64,000 bases of DNA. Source: Enterobacteriaceae bacterium UBA5654. Lineage in GTDB: Bacteria > Pseudomonadota > Gammaproteobacteria > Enterobacterales > Enterobacteriaceae. The DNA lies in the NCBI GenBank assembly GCA_002421005.1, contig DIJC01000017.1, positions 33,544 to 97,543 on the forward strand, written 5' to 3'. Both the position numbers and the translations under genes were made by a program. The notes beneath the pieces are model-generated. The model did not search any database. It was not told the DNA's origin and saw only the letters and a list, made by a program, of their open reading frames with translations. This document shows positions 34,445 to 42,536 of this stretch, piece by piece; position 1 is the first letter of the stretch, and each line of letters opens with the position of its first letter.

Positions 34445-36592
34445 ATGGTACCGTCAACGTTTCTTCGTTCGAAAGCCGCTCGCGGCCTGCCGGTCGTTCT
34501 GGCGGCCCTGTTCTTCGCTGGTTGTGGCACACAAACGCCGAATCAGAGCACGGCCCACCTTGAGGGGACAGCGCAGGCTGATTCCGGCTATTACCTGCAG
34601 CAGATGCAGCAAAGCTCAGATGATAGCAAGACCAACTGGCAATTACTCGCCATTCGTGCCCTGCTGAAAGAAGGTAAAAGCCAGCAGGCGATGGAACTGT
34701 TCAACCAGCTACCGCAAGAGCTGAGCGATGTGCAGCGGCGCGAGCAGTCGCTGCTGGCGGTTGAAATCAAGCTGGCGCAGCAAGATTATCCGGGAGCGCA
34801 GGCGCTGCTCGGCAAGCTCAGCTCGGGTGATTTCGATAAAAATCAGCAGGCCCGATTCTGGCAGGCACAGATCGCCGCCCAGCAGGGTAAACCTTCACTG
34901 GCGTTACTGCGCGCGCTGATCGCCCTGGAGCCGCTGCTGGCGGCGCAAGAAAAGCAGGCGAATATCGATGCAACCTGGCAGGCGCTGTCGTCAATGACGC
35001 CGGAACAGGCGCAGACGCTGGTGATTAACGCCGATGAAAACGTTCTGCAAGGCTGGCTCGATCTCCAGCGCATCTGGTTTGATAACCGTAGCGATCCAGA
35101 CATGATGAAAGCCGGTATCGCCGACTGGCAGAAGCGCTATCCGCAAAATCCGGGGGCGAAAATGTTGCCGTCCCAGCTGGTTAACGTGCAGAAATTTACC
35201 CCGGCCTCTACCAATAAAATTGCCCTGCTGCTGCCGCTAAACGGTCAGGCTGCCGTTTATGGTCGCACCATTCAGCAAGGGTTTGAAGCGGCGAAAAACG
35301 GCACGGCGGCGGTTAGCGGTAGCGCCGTGCCCGCGCAAATGGCGCAGGCCGCTTCCGTATCTACCGAGAGCAACGTGGTCAGCCCGTCCCAGGCGGAAGT
35401 GAACGACCTCACCACCGCCCAGCAGCAACCGGTGCAGGCTCCGGGCAACGAAGCCGCAACGCCCGTACAAGCACCGGGCAACGAAGCGGCTGCGCAGGTA
35501 CAGACACCGGGCAATGATGCCGTGACGCCAGCTAACGAAACGACCGCGCCGGTTCAGGCGCAGGGTAACGATGCCAGCGTGTCGGCTCCGCAGAGTGACG
35601 CAGTGACTGCCGCCGCGCCTGCCAGCCCTTCGGCAGAGCTGAAAATCTACGATACCACTTCGCAGCCGCTTAGCCAGATCCTCGCCCAGGTTCAGCAGGA
35701 CGGGGCCAGCATCGTGGTTGGCCCGCTGCTGAAAAATAACGTTGAAGAGCTGATGAGCAGCAATACACCGCTGAACGTGCTGGCGCTTAACCAGCCGGAA
35801 GCCGTGCAGAATCGCCCTAATATCTGCTACTTTGCGCTCTCCCCGGAAGATGAAGCTCGCGACGCCGCGCGCCATATCCATCAGCAGGGCAAGCAGTCTC
35901 CGCTGTTGCTGGTGCCGCGTAGCGCCCTTGGCGATCGCGTTACCGCAGCGTTTGCCGATGAGTGGCAGAAACAGGGCGGTGGCACGGTACTGGAGCAGAA
36001 GTTTGGTTCCGCTTCTGAATTGCGTATGGGGATCAACGGCGGCTCTGGCATCGCGTTAACCGGCACGCCGGTGACCAACAGTCAGCCGCAGGCCGTAACG
36101 GTGGGTGGCCTGACCATCCCGGCTCCGCCAACCGACGCGGAAATCTCCGGCGGGCGCGTGGATGCGGCCTATATTCTTGCCACCCCGGAAGAGATCGCCT
36201 TCATCAAGCCAATGATTGCCATGCGTAACGGCAGCCAGAGTGGAACCACGCTTTACGCCAGCTCCCGCAGCGCGCAGGGTACGGCAGGCCCGGATTTCCG
36301 TCTTGAAATGGAAGGACTGCAATTTAGCGAAATCCCGATGCTGGCGGGCAGTAACCCGGCGCTGATGCAGCAGGCGCTGGCAGCGGTGCATAACGACTAC
36401 TCGCTGGCGCGTCTGTACGCGATGGGCGCGGATGCCTGGTCGCTGGCTAACCACTTCTCGCAGATGCGTCAGGTGCAGGGCTTTGAACTTAGCGGCAATA
36501 CCGGCGATCTGACCGCCAGCAGCGATTGTGTGATTAACAGGAAGTTATCATGGCTCAAATACCAGCAGGGACAGATCGTGGCGGCGAACTAA
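34445..36592 (+). CDS. lpoA: Penicillin-binding protein activator lipoprotein LpoA
   Basis: This gene encodes a 715-residue outer-membrane lipoprotein that reaches through the periplasm to stimulate PBP1A transpeptidase activity. The lipobox is FAGC with Cys27. The TPR-like helical N-domain (about 30-255) ends near PASTNKIALLLPLNGQAA, where the C-terminal periplasmic-binding-protein-like domain begins. It is 37 residues longer than E. coli LpoA (678); the extra length lies in a Pro/Gly/Asn/Glu-rich insertion at about residues 290-400. The end overlaps yraN by 43 bp. Confidence 0.96.
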   Translation: MVPSTFLRSKAARGLPVVLAALFFAGCGTQTPNQSTAHLEGTAQADSGYYLQQMQQSSDDSKTNWQLLAIRALLKEGKSQQAMELFNQLPQELSDVQRREQSLLAVEIKLAQQDYPGAQALLGKLSSGDFDKNQQARFWQAQIAAQQGKPSLALLRALIALEPLLAAQEKQANIDATWQALSSMTPEQAQTLVINADENVLQGWLDLQRIWFDNRSDPDMMKAGIADWQKRYPQNPGAKMLPSQLVNVQKFTPASTNKIALLLPLNGQAAVYGRTIQQGFEAAKNGTAAVSGSAVPAQMAQAASVSTESNVVSPSQAEVNDLTTAQQQPVQAPGNEAATPVQAPGNEAAAQVQTPGNDAVTPANETTAPVQAQGNDASVSAPQSDAVTAAAPASPSAELKIYDTTSQPLSQILAQVQQDGASIVVGPLLKNNVEELMSSNTPLNVLALNQPEAVQNRPNICYFALSPEDEARDAARHIHQQGKQSPLLLVPRSALGDRVTAAFADEWQKQGGGTVLEQKFGSASELRMGINGGSGIALTGTPVTNSQPQAVTVGGLTIPAPPTDAEISGGRVDAAYILATPEEIAFIKPMIAMRNGSQSGTTLYASSRSAQGTAGPDFRLEMEGLQFSEIPMLAGSNPALMQQALAAVHNDYSLARLYAMGADAWSLANHFSQMRQVQGFELSGNTGDLTASSDCVINRKLSWLKYQQGQIVAAN
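35432..35577 (+). repeat. Imperfect repeats in the LpoA disordered loop
   Basis: Four copies of a VQAPGNEAATP-like unit (VQAPGNEAATP, VQAPGNEAAAQ, VQTPGNDAVTP, VQAQGNDASVS) lie in frame within lpoA. They enlarge a low-complexity loop known to vary in LpoA proteins. Confidence 0.75.
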
Positions 36593-36939
36593 CCCGCAAA
36601 AAGACCGGCGACGCGTGGGAACAAAAAGCGCGTCGCTGGCTGGAAAGTCAGGGACTCCGCTTTGTCGCCGCCAATGTGCGAATGCGTGGCGGCGAGATCG
36701 ACCTGATCATGCGTGACGGTCCGGTAACGGTCTTCGTTGAAGTTCGTTACCGCCGCAACACCTTTTACGGCGGCGCGGCGGCCAGCGTGAGCCGGAGCAA
36801 GCAACATAAATTATTACAGACCGCCCGCTGGTGGCTCGCACGCCAGAATGGGAGTTTTGATACTGTGGATTGCCGGTTTGATGTGATAGCCTGCGACGGC
36901 AGTGACATCGAATGGCTTAAAAACGCCTTTGGCGAATAA
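36550..36939 (+). CDS. yraN: UPF0102 family protein YraN, predicted nuclease fold
   Basis: This gene encodes a 129-residue protein with the restriction-endonuclease-like motif: GDAWEQKARRWLESQG, then GGEIDLIMRD (acidic) and VFVEVRYRR (E-x-R/K). These resemble the PD-(D/E)XK nuclease core; activity in vivo is not established. The start lies 43 bp inside the end of lpoA, after AGGAAG, so it is likely translated from the same mRNA. Length and position match E. coli YraN (131). Confidence 0.93.
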   Translation: MAQIPAGTDRGGELTRKKTGDAWEQKARRWLESQGLRFVAANVRMRGGEIDLIMRDGPVTVFVEVRYRRNTFYGGAAASVSRSKQHKLLQTARWWLARQNGSFDTVDCRFDVIACDGSDIEWLKNAFGE

Positions 36940-36960
36940 ACCTGACATTTAAGGGATAAC

Positions 36961-37551
36961 GTGCTCGAACGAATTAAAGTTTGCTTCACTGAAAGCATTC
37001 AGACTCAAATTGCGGCGGCGGAAGCGCTGCCTGACGCTATCTCTCGTGCCGCCATGACGCTGGTTCAGTCGCTGCTTAACGGCAACAAAATTCTCTGCTG
37101 TGGCAACGGCACCTCGGCCGCCAACGCACAGCATTTTGCTGCCAGCATGATTAACCGCTTCGAAACGGAGCGTCCGGGTTTACCGGCGATGGCACTTAAT
37201 ACCGATAACGTGGTCTTAACCGCGATTGCTAACGATCGTTTGCACGATGAAATCTACGCCAAGCAGGTCCGGGCGCTCGGTCATGCCGGAGATGTGTTGC
37301 TGGCTATTTCAACGCGCGGCAATAGCCGTGACATTGTGAAGGCGGTTGAAGCTGCCGTGACGCGCGATATGACCATCGTCGCCCTGACCGGCTACGACGG
37401 CGGCGAGTTAGCCGGGCTGCTGGGACCGCAGGATGTGGAAATTCGCATTCCGTCTCACCGCAGCGCACGTATTCACGAAATGCATATGTTAACGGTCAAC
37501 TGTCTGTGCGATCTGATTGATAATACGCTATTTCCTCACCAGGACGATTAA
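36961..37551 (+). CDS. diaA: DnaA initiator-associating protein DiaA
   Basis: This gene encodes a 196-residue SIS-domain protein that forms a tetramer and binds several DnaA molecules, helping timely initiation at oriC. The SIS signature runs through ILCCGNGTSAANAQHFAAS and LLAISTRGNSRDIVKAV. The start is GTG, with AAGGGA upstream, and the length equals that of E. coli DiaA. It lies 21 bp after yraN and 9 bp before dolP in the conserved order. Confidence 0.96.
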   Translation: MLERIKVCFTESIQTQIAAAEALPDAISRAAMTLVQSLLNGNKILCCGNGTSAANAQHFAASMINRFETERPGLPAMALNTDNVVLTAIANDRLHDEIYAKQVRALGHAGDVLLAISTRGNSRDIVKAVEAAVTRDMTIVALTGYDGGELAGLLGPQDVEIRIPSHRSARIHEMHMLTVNCLCDLIDNTLFPHQDD

Positions 37552-37560
37552 GGAGTACAC

Positions 37561-38136
37561 ATGAAGGCATTTTCGCCCCTCGCAGTCCTTATTTCCGCGC
37601 TGCTTTTGCAGGGTTGCGTTGCTGCGGCGGTTGTCGGCACCGCCGCCGTTGGTACAAAAGCGGCAACCGATCCCCGCACCGTGGGCACTCAGGTGGATGA
37701 TGGAACGCTGGAACTCCGCGTGAACAGCGCGCTGGCAAAAGATCAGCAAATTAAGAAAGAAACGCGCATTAACGTCACCGCGTATCAGGGTAAAGTGCTG
37801 CTGGTGGGTCAGTCGCCGAACAGCGAACTGTCATCGCGTGCGAAACAGATTGCCGTCGGCGTTGATGGCGCAACGGAAGTGTTTAATGAAATCCGTCAGG
37901 GCGCGCCTATCGGCCTCGGCACGGCATCAAACGATACCTGGATCACCACCAAAGTCCGTTCACAGCTGTTGGGCAGCGATCAGGTGAAATCCTCTAACGT
38001 GAAGGTGACGACCGAAAACGGCGAGGTGTTCCTGATGGGTCTGGTGACCGACCGGGAAGCCAAAGCGGCGGCGGATATGGCCAGCCGGGTGAGCGGCGTG
38101 AAACACGTCACCACCGCGTTTACCTTTATCAAGTAA
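37561..38136 (+). CDS. dolP: Outer-membrane BON-domain lipoprotein DolP
   Basis: This gene encodes a 191-residue lipoprotein (formerly YraP) needed for outer-membrane integrity; in E. coli it binds anionic phospholipids at the division site. The lipobox is LQGC with Cys19. Two BON domains follow, about residues 45-115 (LELRVNSALAKDQQIKKETRINV) and 122-190 (WITTKVRSQLLGSDQVKSSN). GGAGTA precedes the ATG. The size equals that of E. coli DolP. Confidence 0.96.
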   Translation: MKAFSPLAVLISALLLQGCVAAAVVGTAAVGTKAATDPRTVGTQVDDGTLELRVNSALAKDQQIKKETRINVTAYQGKVLLVGQSPNSELSSRAKQIAVGVDGATEVFNEIRQGAPIGLGTASNDTWITTKVRSQLLGSDQVKSSNVKVTTENGEVFLMGLVTDREAKAAADMASRVSGVKHVTTAFTFIK

Positions 38137-38145
38137 TGCAATATT

Positions 38146-38170
38146 GCCCGGCAGCGTCTGCCGGGCATTT
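38146..38170 (+). terminator. Terminator/REP-like hairpin after dolP
   Basis: GCCCGGCAG (38146-38154) and CTGCCGGGC (38158-38166) form a perfect 9-bp stem with a 3-nt loop, then ATTT. The base composition is also that of REP elements. It lies between the convergent dolP and yraQ. Confidence 0.75.
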
Positions 38171-38171
38171 C

Positions 38172-39206
38172 TCACAGTAACGCCAGCCCGCCAACTATCG
38201 CACCGCCCAGCGCCACCAGCCCGCCGGTCAGCCACAGAGCTTTTGCCGGGAACGCTTTACGCAGCATCACCAGCGACGGCAGACTCACCGCCGGCAGCGT
38301 CATCAGCAATGCCAGCGCCGGAGCCGTGCCCATTCCCGCCAGCATCATGGTCTGCACGATGGGAATTTCAGCGGCGGTCGGGATCACAAACAGGCATCCG
38401 GCAACCGCCATCGCCACTACCCAGAACAGCGTATTATCGACCACGCCTTCGGTATGCGGGAACAGCCAGACGCGCGCTGCGCCCAAAACCAGCACCGCCA
38501 GAATATAAACCGGGATTGTATTCCAGAACAGCGTCCACAGCGCGCGGCCCCAGCGGGTAAAGAAACTGCCCTGCACCGTGGCGGATTCAATCTCAACCGT
38601 GGCGGTCTGTACGGTATCTTTTACCAGCCGTTGCACCAGCGAGGCGATAATCAGCACCATCGCCAGACCCGCAACCAGGCGGATCAGCGCAAACTGCCAG
38701 CCGAGCACAAAGCCCATAAACACCAGCGTGGCGGGATTCAGCAGCGGATTGCCCATCCAGAACGCCAGCGCGCCACCCATTGACACCTGCTGACGACGCA
38801 AACCGGCAGTAACCGGCGCTGCGCAGCAGGAACACATCATGCCCGGCAAAGAGAACAGCGTCCCCAGCAAAGTGCCCTGAAAACGCGGCTGACCGAGGGT
38901 GCGCATCAGCCAGTTACGCGGGATCAGCACTTGCACCAGCGATCCGAGGATCACCCCCAGCACGGCGGCTTTCCACACCGCCAGAAAATAGACCAGCGCG
39001 TAATCCCACGCCGCCCGAAGCGGGCTGGCATCCGCCTGCGCCAGAATAGATTTACCGATGCTGTGGGTTTCGGCGGCGGTAAAGGCTTTCCCGTAATAGG
39101 GCTGCCATTTCACATACCACAGGCCAACAATAACGACGAGAAAGAAAAGCGCGGGCTTCCACCACTGACGTGACGGTGCCCATTGAGATGAAGACTGACC
39201 AGTCAT
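38172..39206 (-). CDS. yraQ: Predicted inner-membrane permease YraQ (DUF318 family)
   Basis: This gene encodes a 344-residue integral membrane protein with about eight hydrophobic segments and two related halves. Typical sequences are PGMMCSCCAAPVTAGLRRQQVSMG with a Cys-Ser-Cys-Cys cluster, and GNPLLNPATLVFMGFVLGW. The second half repeats the theme with PTAAEIPIVQTMMLAGMG. The family includes arsenic- and metal-linked permeases (ArsP type), but the E. coli substrate is unknown. The ribosome site lies in the arm of an inverted repeat (39211-39248). Confidence 0.92.
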   Translation of the reverse strand: MTGQSSSQWAPSRQWWKPALFFLVVIVGLWYVKWQPYYGKAFTAAETHSIGKSILAQADASPLRAAWDYALVYFLAVWKAAVLGVILGSLVQVLIPRNWLMRTLGQPRFQGTLLGTLFSLPGMMCSCCAAPVTAGLRRQQVSMGGALAFWMGNPLLNPATLVFMGFVLGWQFALIRLVAGLAMVLIIASLVQRLVKDTVQTATVEIESATVQGSFFTRWGRALWTLFWNTIPVYILAVLVLGAARVWLFPHTEGVVDNTLFWVVAMAVAGCLFVIPTAAEIPIVQTMMLAGMGTAPALALLMTLPAVSLPSLVMLRKAFPAKALWLTGGLVALGGAIVGGLALL

Positions 39207-39210
39207 AGCA

Positions 39211-39248
39211 TTCCCCGGAAGTATTATGGTTTTTAATAAACCGGGGAA
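39211..39248 (-). promoter_or_regulatory. Inverted repeat covering the yraQ ribosome-binding site
   Basis: On the minus strand TTCCCCGG and CCGGGGAA enclose a 22-nt AT-rich loop. The second arm contains the GGGGAA ribosome site, and the yraQ ATG follows 4 nt later. If it forms in the mRNA it would hide the start of yraQ. Confidence 0.5.
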
Positions 39249-39280
39249 TAGTACGCCGGGTAAGTTATTTATGGAAATTA

Positions 39281-39928
39281 TTAATCAGTTTCACGCGCAG
39301 CAATTTCCCGTAATTGCGCAGATGACAAAATCGTCACCGGCTCCGCGTTTTCTGCCAGCGCTTCGCGCAGTAAAGCCCGCGCAACGTCTTTCGCTTCGAT
39401 CGATTTCAGGTTGCCCGGCAGCAGCCTGAAGATTGGCGCGAGCAGCGATTCATTCATCCGGTGCTTCTCGCGATCGCCCAGTAGCATTGACGGACGGGCG
39501 ATCGTCAGGCGCGGCCACCGCTGGGCGATCAGCGCCTCTTCCATCTTGCCCTTTACCCGGTTATAGAAAAAGGGCGAGGCGGTGCTGGCCCCCATCGCGC
39601 TGACCACCAGCATGTGCGTGGCACCCAGCCGCTGCCCGGTGAGCGCGGTATCTATCACCAGCGTATAATCTGCATGAATGAAAGCCTCTTTTGTACCCGC
39701 TTCCCGACGGGTGGTGCCGAGACAGCAAAAAACGATATCCAGCGGCCCGGTCACCTGCGCCAGCGCATCGGTGAGCTGCGGATCAACCGGATTAAACACC
39801 CCGGAGATATCGTTGAGCGGGCGTCGCGTTGGCGCAGCAATACCCGTAATGCGCGGTTCCTGAATTAACATCCGCAATAACCGATCGCCCACCAGCCCGG
39901 TCGCGCCGGTGATTAAAACCTGACTCAT
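39281..39928 (-). CDS. yraR: NAD(P)-binding Rossmann protein YraR
   Basis: This gene encodes a 215-residue protein of the atypical short-chain dehydrogenase group. The dinucleotide site is LITGATGLVGDRLLRML at the N-terminus, followed by IVFCCLGTTRREAG and MLVVSAMGASTASPFFYNRVKG, like the TIP30/NAD(P)H-binding family. The substrate is unknown. It lies upstream of yraQ on the same strand with a 74-bp gap, as in E. coli. Confidence 0.92.
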   Translation of the reverse strand: MSQVLITGATGLVGDRLLRMLIQEPRITGIAAPTRRPLNDISGVFNPVDPQLTDALAQVTGPLDIVFCCLGTTRREAGTKEAFIHADYTLVIDTALTGQRLGATHMLVVSAMGASTASPFFYNRVKGKMEEALIAQRWPRLTIARPSMLLGDREKHRMNESLLAPIFRLLPGNLKSIEAKDVARALLREALAENAEPVTILSSAQLREIAARETD

Positions 39929-40039
39929 GATCTTCTCCCCTCGTTATGCAGATTTGTCCGTGTTGCATTCTCGCGGGTCTGCACCACACTTAAACGTCTA
40001 CGGTAAGTATTTACCAATTGCCAGCACAACGGAGGAAAC

Positions 40040-40558
40040 ATGGGCAAGAAAATAGCGGTCCTGATCACCGACGAGTTCGAAGATTCAGAATTCACCTCTC
40101 CGGCAGAGGCTTACAAAAAAGCCGGGCATGAGGTGATTACGATTGAAAAAGAAGCCGGTAAAACGGTGAAGGGCAAGCAGGGCGAAGCTAACGTCAAGAT
40201 TGATAAAAGCATTGATGAAGTCAGCCCGGCAGAGTTTGATGCGCTGCTGTTGCCTGGCGGACATTCACCCGATTCACTGCGCGGCGATGAGCGCTTTGTC
40301 ACCTTTACCCGCGATTTCGTTAACAGCGGCAAGCCGGTATTCGCCATCTGCCACGGGCCACAGTTGTTGATCAGCGCCGAAGTGGTGCGCGGCCGTAAAC
40401 TGACGGCGGTGAAGCCTATCGTCATCGACGTGAAAAACGCCGGAGCGGAATTCTTCGATCAGGAAGTGGTGGTGGACAACGACCAACTGGTCACCAGCCG
40501 GACGCCGGACGATCTGCCCGCCTTTAACCGCGAAGCGCTACGCCTGCTCGGAGCCTGA
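40040..40558 (+). CDS. yhbO: DJ-1/PfpI family glyoxalase/deglycase YhbO
   Basis: This gene encodes a 172-residue stress protein of the PfpI/DJ-1 family, reported in E. coli to act on methylglyoxal-type damage. The nucleophile elbow AICHGPQLL has Cys104, the catalytic residue, and LLPGGHSPDSLRGDE carries the companion glycine-histidine motif. GGAGGA precedes the ATG at 40040. The last 21 bp overlap the convergent yhbP gene. Confidence 0.95.
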   Translation: MGKKIAVLITDEFEDSEFTSPAEAYKKAGHEVITIEKEAGKTVKGKQGEANVKIDKSIDEVSPAEFDALLLPGGHSPDSLRGDERFVTFTRDFVNSGKPVFAICHGPQLLISAEVVRGRKLTAVKPIVIDVKNAGAEFFDQEVVVDNDQLVTSRTPDDLPAFNREALRLLGA

Positions 40559-40981
40559 CGCACGCTGCCAGTGATGTTTTTTGCCGAAACCTAAAGTGTT
40601 ATCGGTGAACTTCAGCTCGTCAGGGCGGATCTCCCAGACAGGCGCAGACATCGCTCTGGCAACCGGAAAGCGATGGTTATAGCGTGCGCGCATGACCTCG
40701 CTTTCCTCCCCTTCAAGCCTGCGGATCTCTCCTTTAAACTGCACGCCCCGAATCAAGGCCACGGTTTTCGGCTGACCGTTAACTGTTCCGGCAACTTGCG
40801 CGCGCGCCCCTGACATTTGCGCATGGCGGGTGGTATCTTCAGTCAGCAGATAAAACGCGACGTTTTGCGGATCGTAAATATAGAAGGCGTTCGCGCACCA
40901 CAGTTCATCATTACGGGCGACGCACCAGGTGATGACATGCTGCTTTGCCAGCCAGCGGCTGATGACGGCAAGCGTTTCCAT
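40538..40981 (-). CDS. yhbP: YhbP family FMN-binding-like protein
   Basis: This gene encodes a 147-residue protein resembling the pyridoxamine 5'-phosphate oxidase split-barrel group. Segments are HVITWCVARNDELWCANAFYIYD, FYLLTEDTTRHAQMS and FKGEIRRLEGEESEVMRARY. No activity is established. It converges on yhbO, overlapping its end by 21 bp, and diverges from yhbQ. Confidence 0.92.
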   Translation of the reverse strand: METLAVISRWLAKQHVITWCVARNDELWCANAFYIYDPQNVAFYLLTEDTTRHAQMSGARAQVAGTVNGQPKTVALIRGVQFKGEIRRLEGEESEVMRARYNHRFPVARAMSAPVWEIRPDELKFTDNTLGFGKKHHWQRASGSEQA

Positions 40982-41035
40982 CCGACCTCTCCCTTATGTT
41001 ATGGTGCGCTCACCTTAACATACAGACTGCGAACC

Positions 41036-41311
41036 GTGTGCTGGTATCTCTATCTTATCCGAATGGAAAATAACGCGCTTTACACCGGGATTACTACCGA
41101 TGTTGAGCGGCGTTTTGTACAGCATCAGACGGGAAAAGGGGCGAAAGCGCTGCGCGGCAAAGGTGAGCTGACGCTGGCCTTTTTTGCTGCCGCAGGCGAG
41201 CGCTCGCAGGCGCTGCGCCTTGAATATCGGGTAAAACAGCTGACGAAGCGCCAGAAAGAGCGCCTCGTTGCCGGAGAGATCCTGTTAACCAGCCTGCTTA
41301 AAAGCGATTAA
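41036..41311 (+). CDS. yhbQ: GIY-YIG nuclease-fold protein YhbQ
   Basis: This gene encodes a 91-residue protein with the GIY-YIG core: WYLYLIR, ALYTGITTDVERRFVQHQTG, and RVKQLTKRQKERLV. E. coli YhbQ (100 residues) is a reported DNA nuclease of the same group. The start is GTG at 41036; the open frame reaches further back but without a matching start. The C-terminus is shorter than in E. coli and overlaps the convergent yhbS by 14 bp. Confidence 0.92.
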   Translation: MCWYLYLIRMENNALYTGITTDVERRFVQHQTGKGAKALRGKGELTLAFFAAAGERSQALRLEYRVKQLTKRQKERLVAGEILLTSLLKSD

Positions 41312-41801
41312 AGTGCTCGTGATACTCCACCAGCCCATGAACGTTGTCGAGGGCGTTGTCCGCCAGACGATGAACCTGAAACGCGGCTTCGCATCCCGGC
41401 CAGCGGCAGCGCAGGTCGTAACGGGCGCAGGTTTCAAATCCCAGACGGCTGTAGAACGCCGGATCGCCCAGCGCCACCACGGCGGCGTAGCCAAATTCAT
41501 TGAGCGAATCCAGCCCTTCGTACACCAGTTGACGTGCCAGTCCCTGGCCCCGCCAGGCTTCATCCACCGCCAGCGGTGCCAGCCCGACCCACTGCAAATC
41601 TTCGCCTTCAACATCTACCGGGCTGAAGGCCACGTAACCGACGATCTGTCCTTCGTCATCGGTCGCCACCAGTCCCAGCGTTAGCAAGCCGTCTTCACGC
41701 AGATCGTGAATCAGACTGGCTTCGGCATCGCGGTTAAAGGAACGGCGCAGCAGGGCGTCAATCCCTGGCGCATCGATTGGAATTTCAACGCGAATCAGCA
41801 T
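41298..41801 (-). CDS. yhbS: GNAT family acetyltransferase YhbS
   Basis: This gene encodes a 167-residue acetyl-CoA-dependent transferase fold. The acetyl-CoA loop is seen in VDEAWRGQGLARQLVYEGL (RGQGLA), with LGDPAFYSRLGFE as the C-terminal family motif. The acceptor is not known from the sequence. It overlaps ubiT (yhbT) by 7 bp, so both are probably co-translated. Confidence 0.93.
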   Translation of the reverse strand: MLIRVEIPIDAPGIDALLRRSFNRDAEASLIHDLREDGLLTLGLVATDDEGQIVGYVAFSPVDVEGEDLQWVGLAPLAVDEAWRGQGLARQLVYEGLDSLNEFGYAAVVALGDPAFYSRLGFETCARYDLRCRWPGCEAAFQVHRLADNALDNVHGLVEYHEHFNRF

Positions 41802-42319
41802 GGCTCACCTACTACTCTGTTTGTGTTTTCCGGCGGCGTTTTAAGCCCCGCCTCAACAAAGTCTGCCAGTTGCAGCAGCACGATCCGCAACGCTTTTGGC
41901 ATCTGCTCCAGCTCAATGGCATCCATCAGGTTTTTTACGTATAGCCCAAGCTCGGTGTCGCCTTCAATCACCAGCCGACGCTGGAAAAACAGCGTATCGG
42001 GATCCTGGCGGCGCGCAACGATCATCAGGAGATCGCTGGCATCCGCGCTGAAGCTGACGTCCGCCTGCGCCGAATCACTGACGATCAGACGCTCATTCGC
42101 AACGGAGGTGTACCATCTGAGGCCGATATCGCGCACCTCAATGCTCAGCCAGCGACCGTCGAGAAACTCCAGCTCCCCGTCTGCCAGCGCCTGGCGGAAT
42201 TGCCAGCTAAGGACCTGCTCCAGAACCTGACGCTTCAGGGCAAAGGGCGTCAGCTTCACGGGCACACTCATCAGAGACGGGCCAAGGTGAACCAGGCGTG
42301 AACGCAGTTTATCCAACAC
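41795..42319 (-). CDS. ubiT: Ubiquinone biosynthesis accessory factor UbiT (SCP2 domain)
   Basis: This gene encodes a 174-residue protein with a sterol-carrier-protein-2-like lipid-binding domain. It is required for O2-independent ubiquinone synthesis and probably holds the hydrophobic intermediates. The start is GTG (MLDKLRSRLVHLGPSLMSVP), as in E. coli YhbT, whose length it equals. It is divergent from ubiUV, with which it works. The 217-bp spacer has an AT-rich stretch with ATCAA (42451-42455), a weak half-site for the anaerobic activator FNR. Confidence 0.93.
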   Translation of the reverse strand: MLDKLRSRLVHLGPSLMSVPVKLTPFALKRQVLEQVLSWQFRQALADGELEFLDGRWLSIEVRDIGLRWYTSVANERLIVSDSAQADVSFSADASDLLMIVARRQDPDTLFFQRRLVIEGDTELGLYVKNLMDAIELEQMPKALRIVLLQLADFVEAGLKTPPENTNRVVGEPC

Positions 42320-42536
42320 GAGCTTTACTCCCTCATTTCAATGATTCAACCATTCTGCCATATCAGATAAACGACATGGTGGCGTAAATCAACAATTACG
42401 TTATGCAGACGTTATTATTGGAGTCATCAATACGCGATTAACTGCCTCAAATCAAAAATTGTCGCGGTCAGGTTAATTAAACTCCCAGTTCGTTAACAAT
42501 TTGCGCTCCATTGGGGCGCAACGTTCAGGAAATTTT

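Noticed and set aside
42441..42455. FNR site before ubiUV
   Set aside because: Only one half (ATCAA) fits; the other half matches 2 of 5 positions, so I mention it but do not call it.
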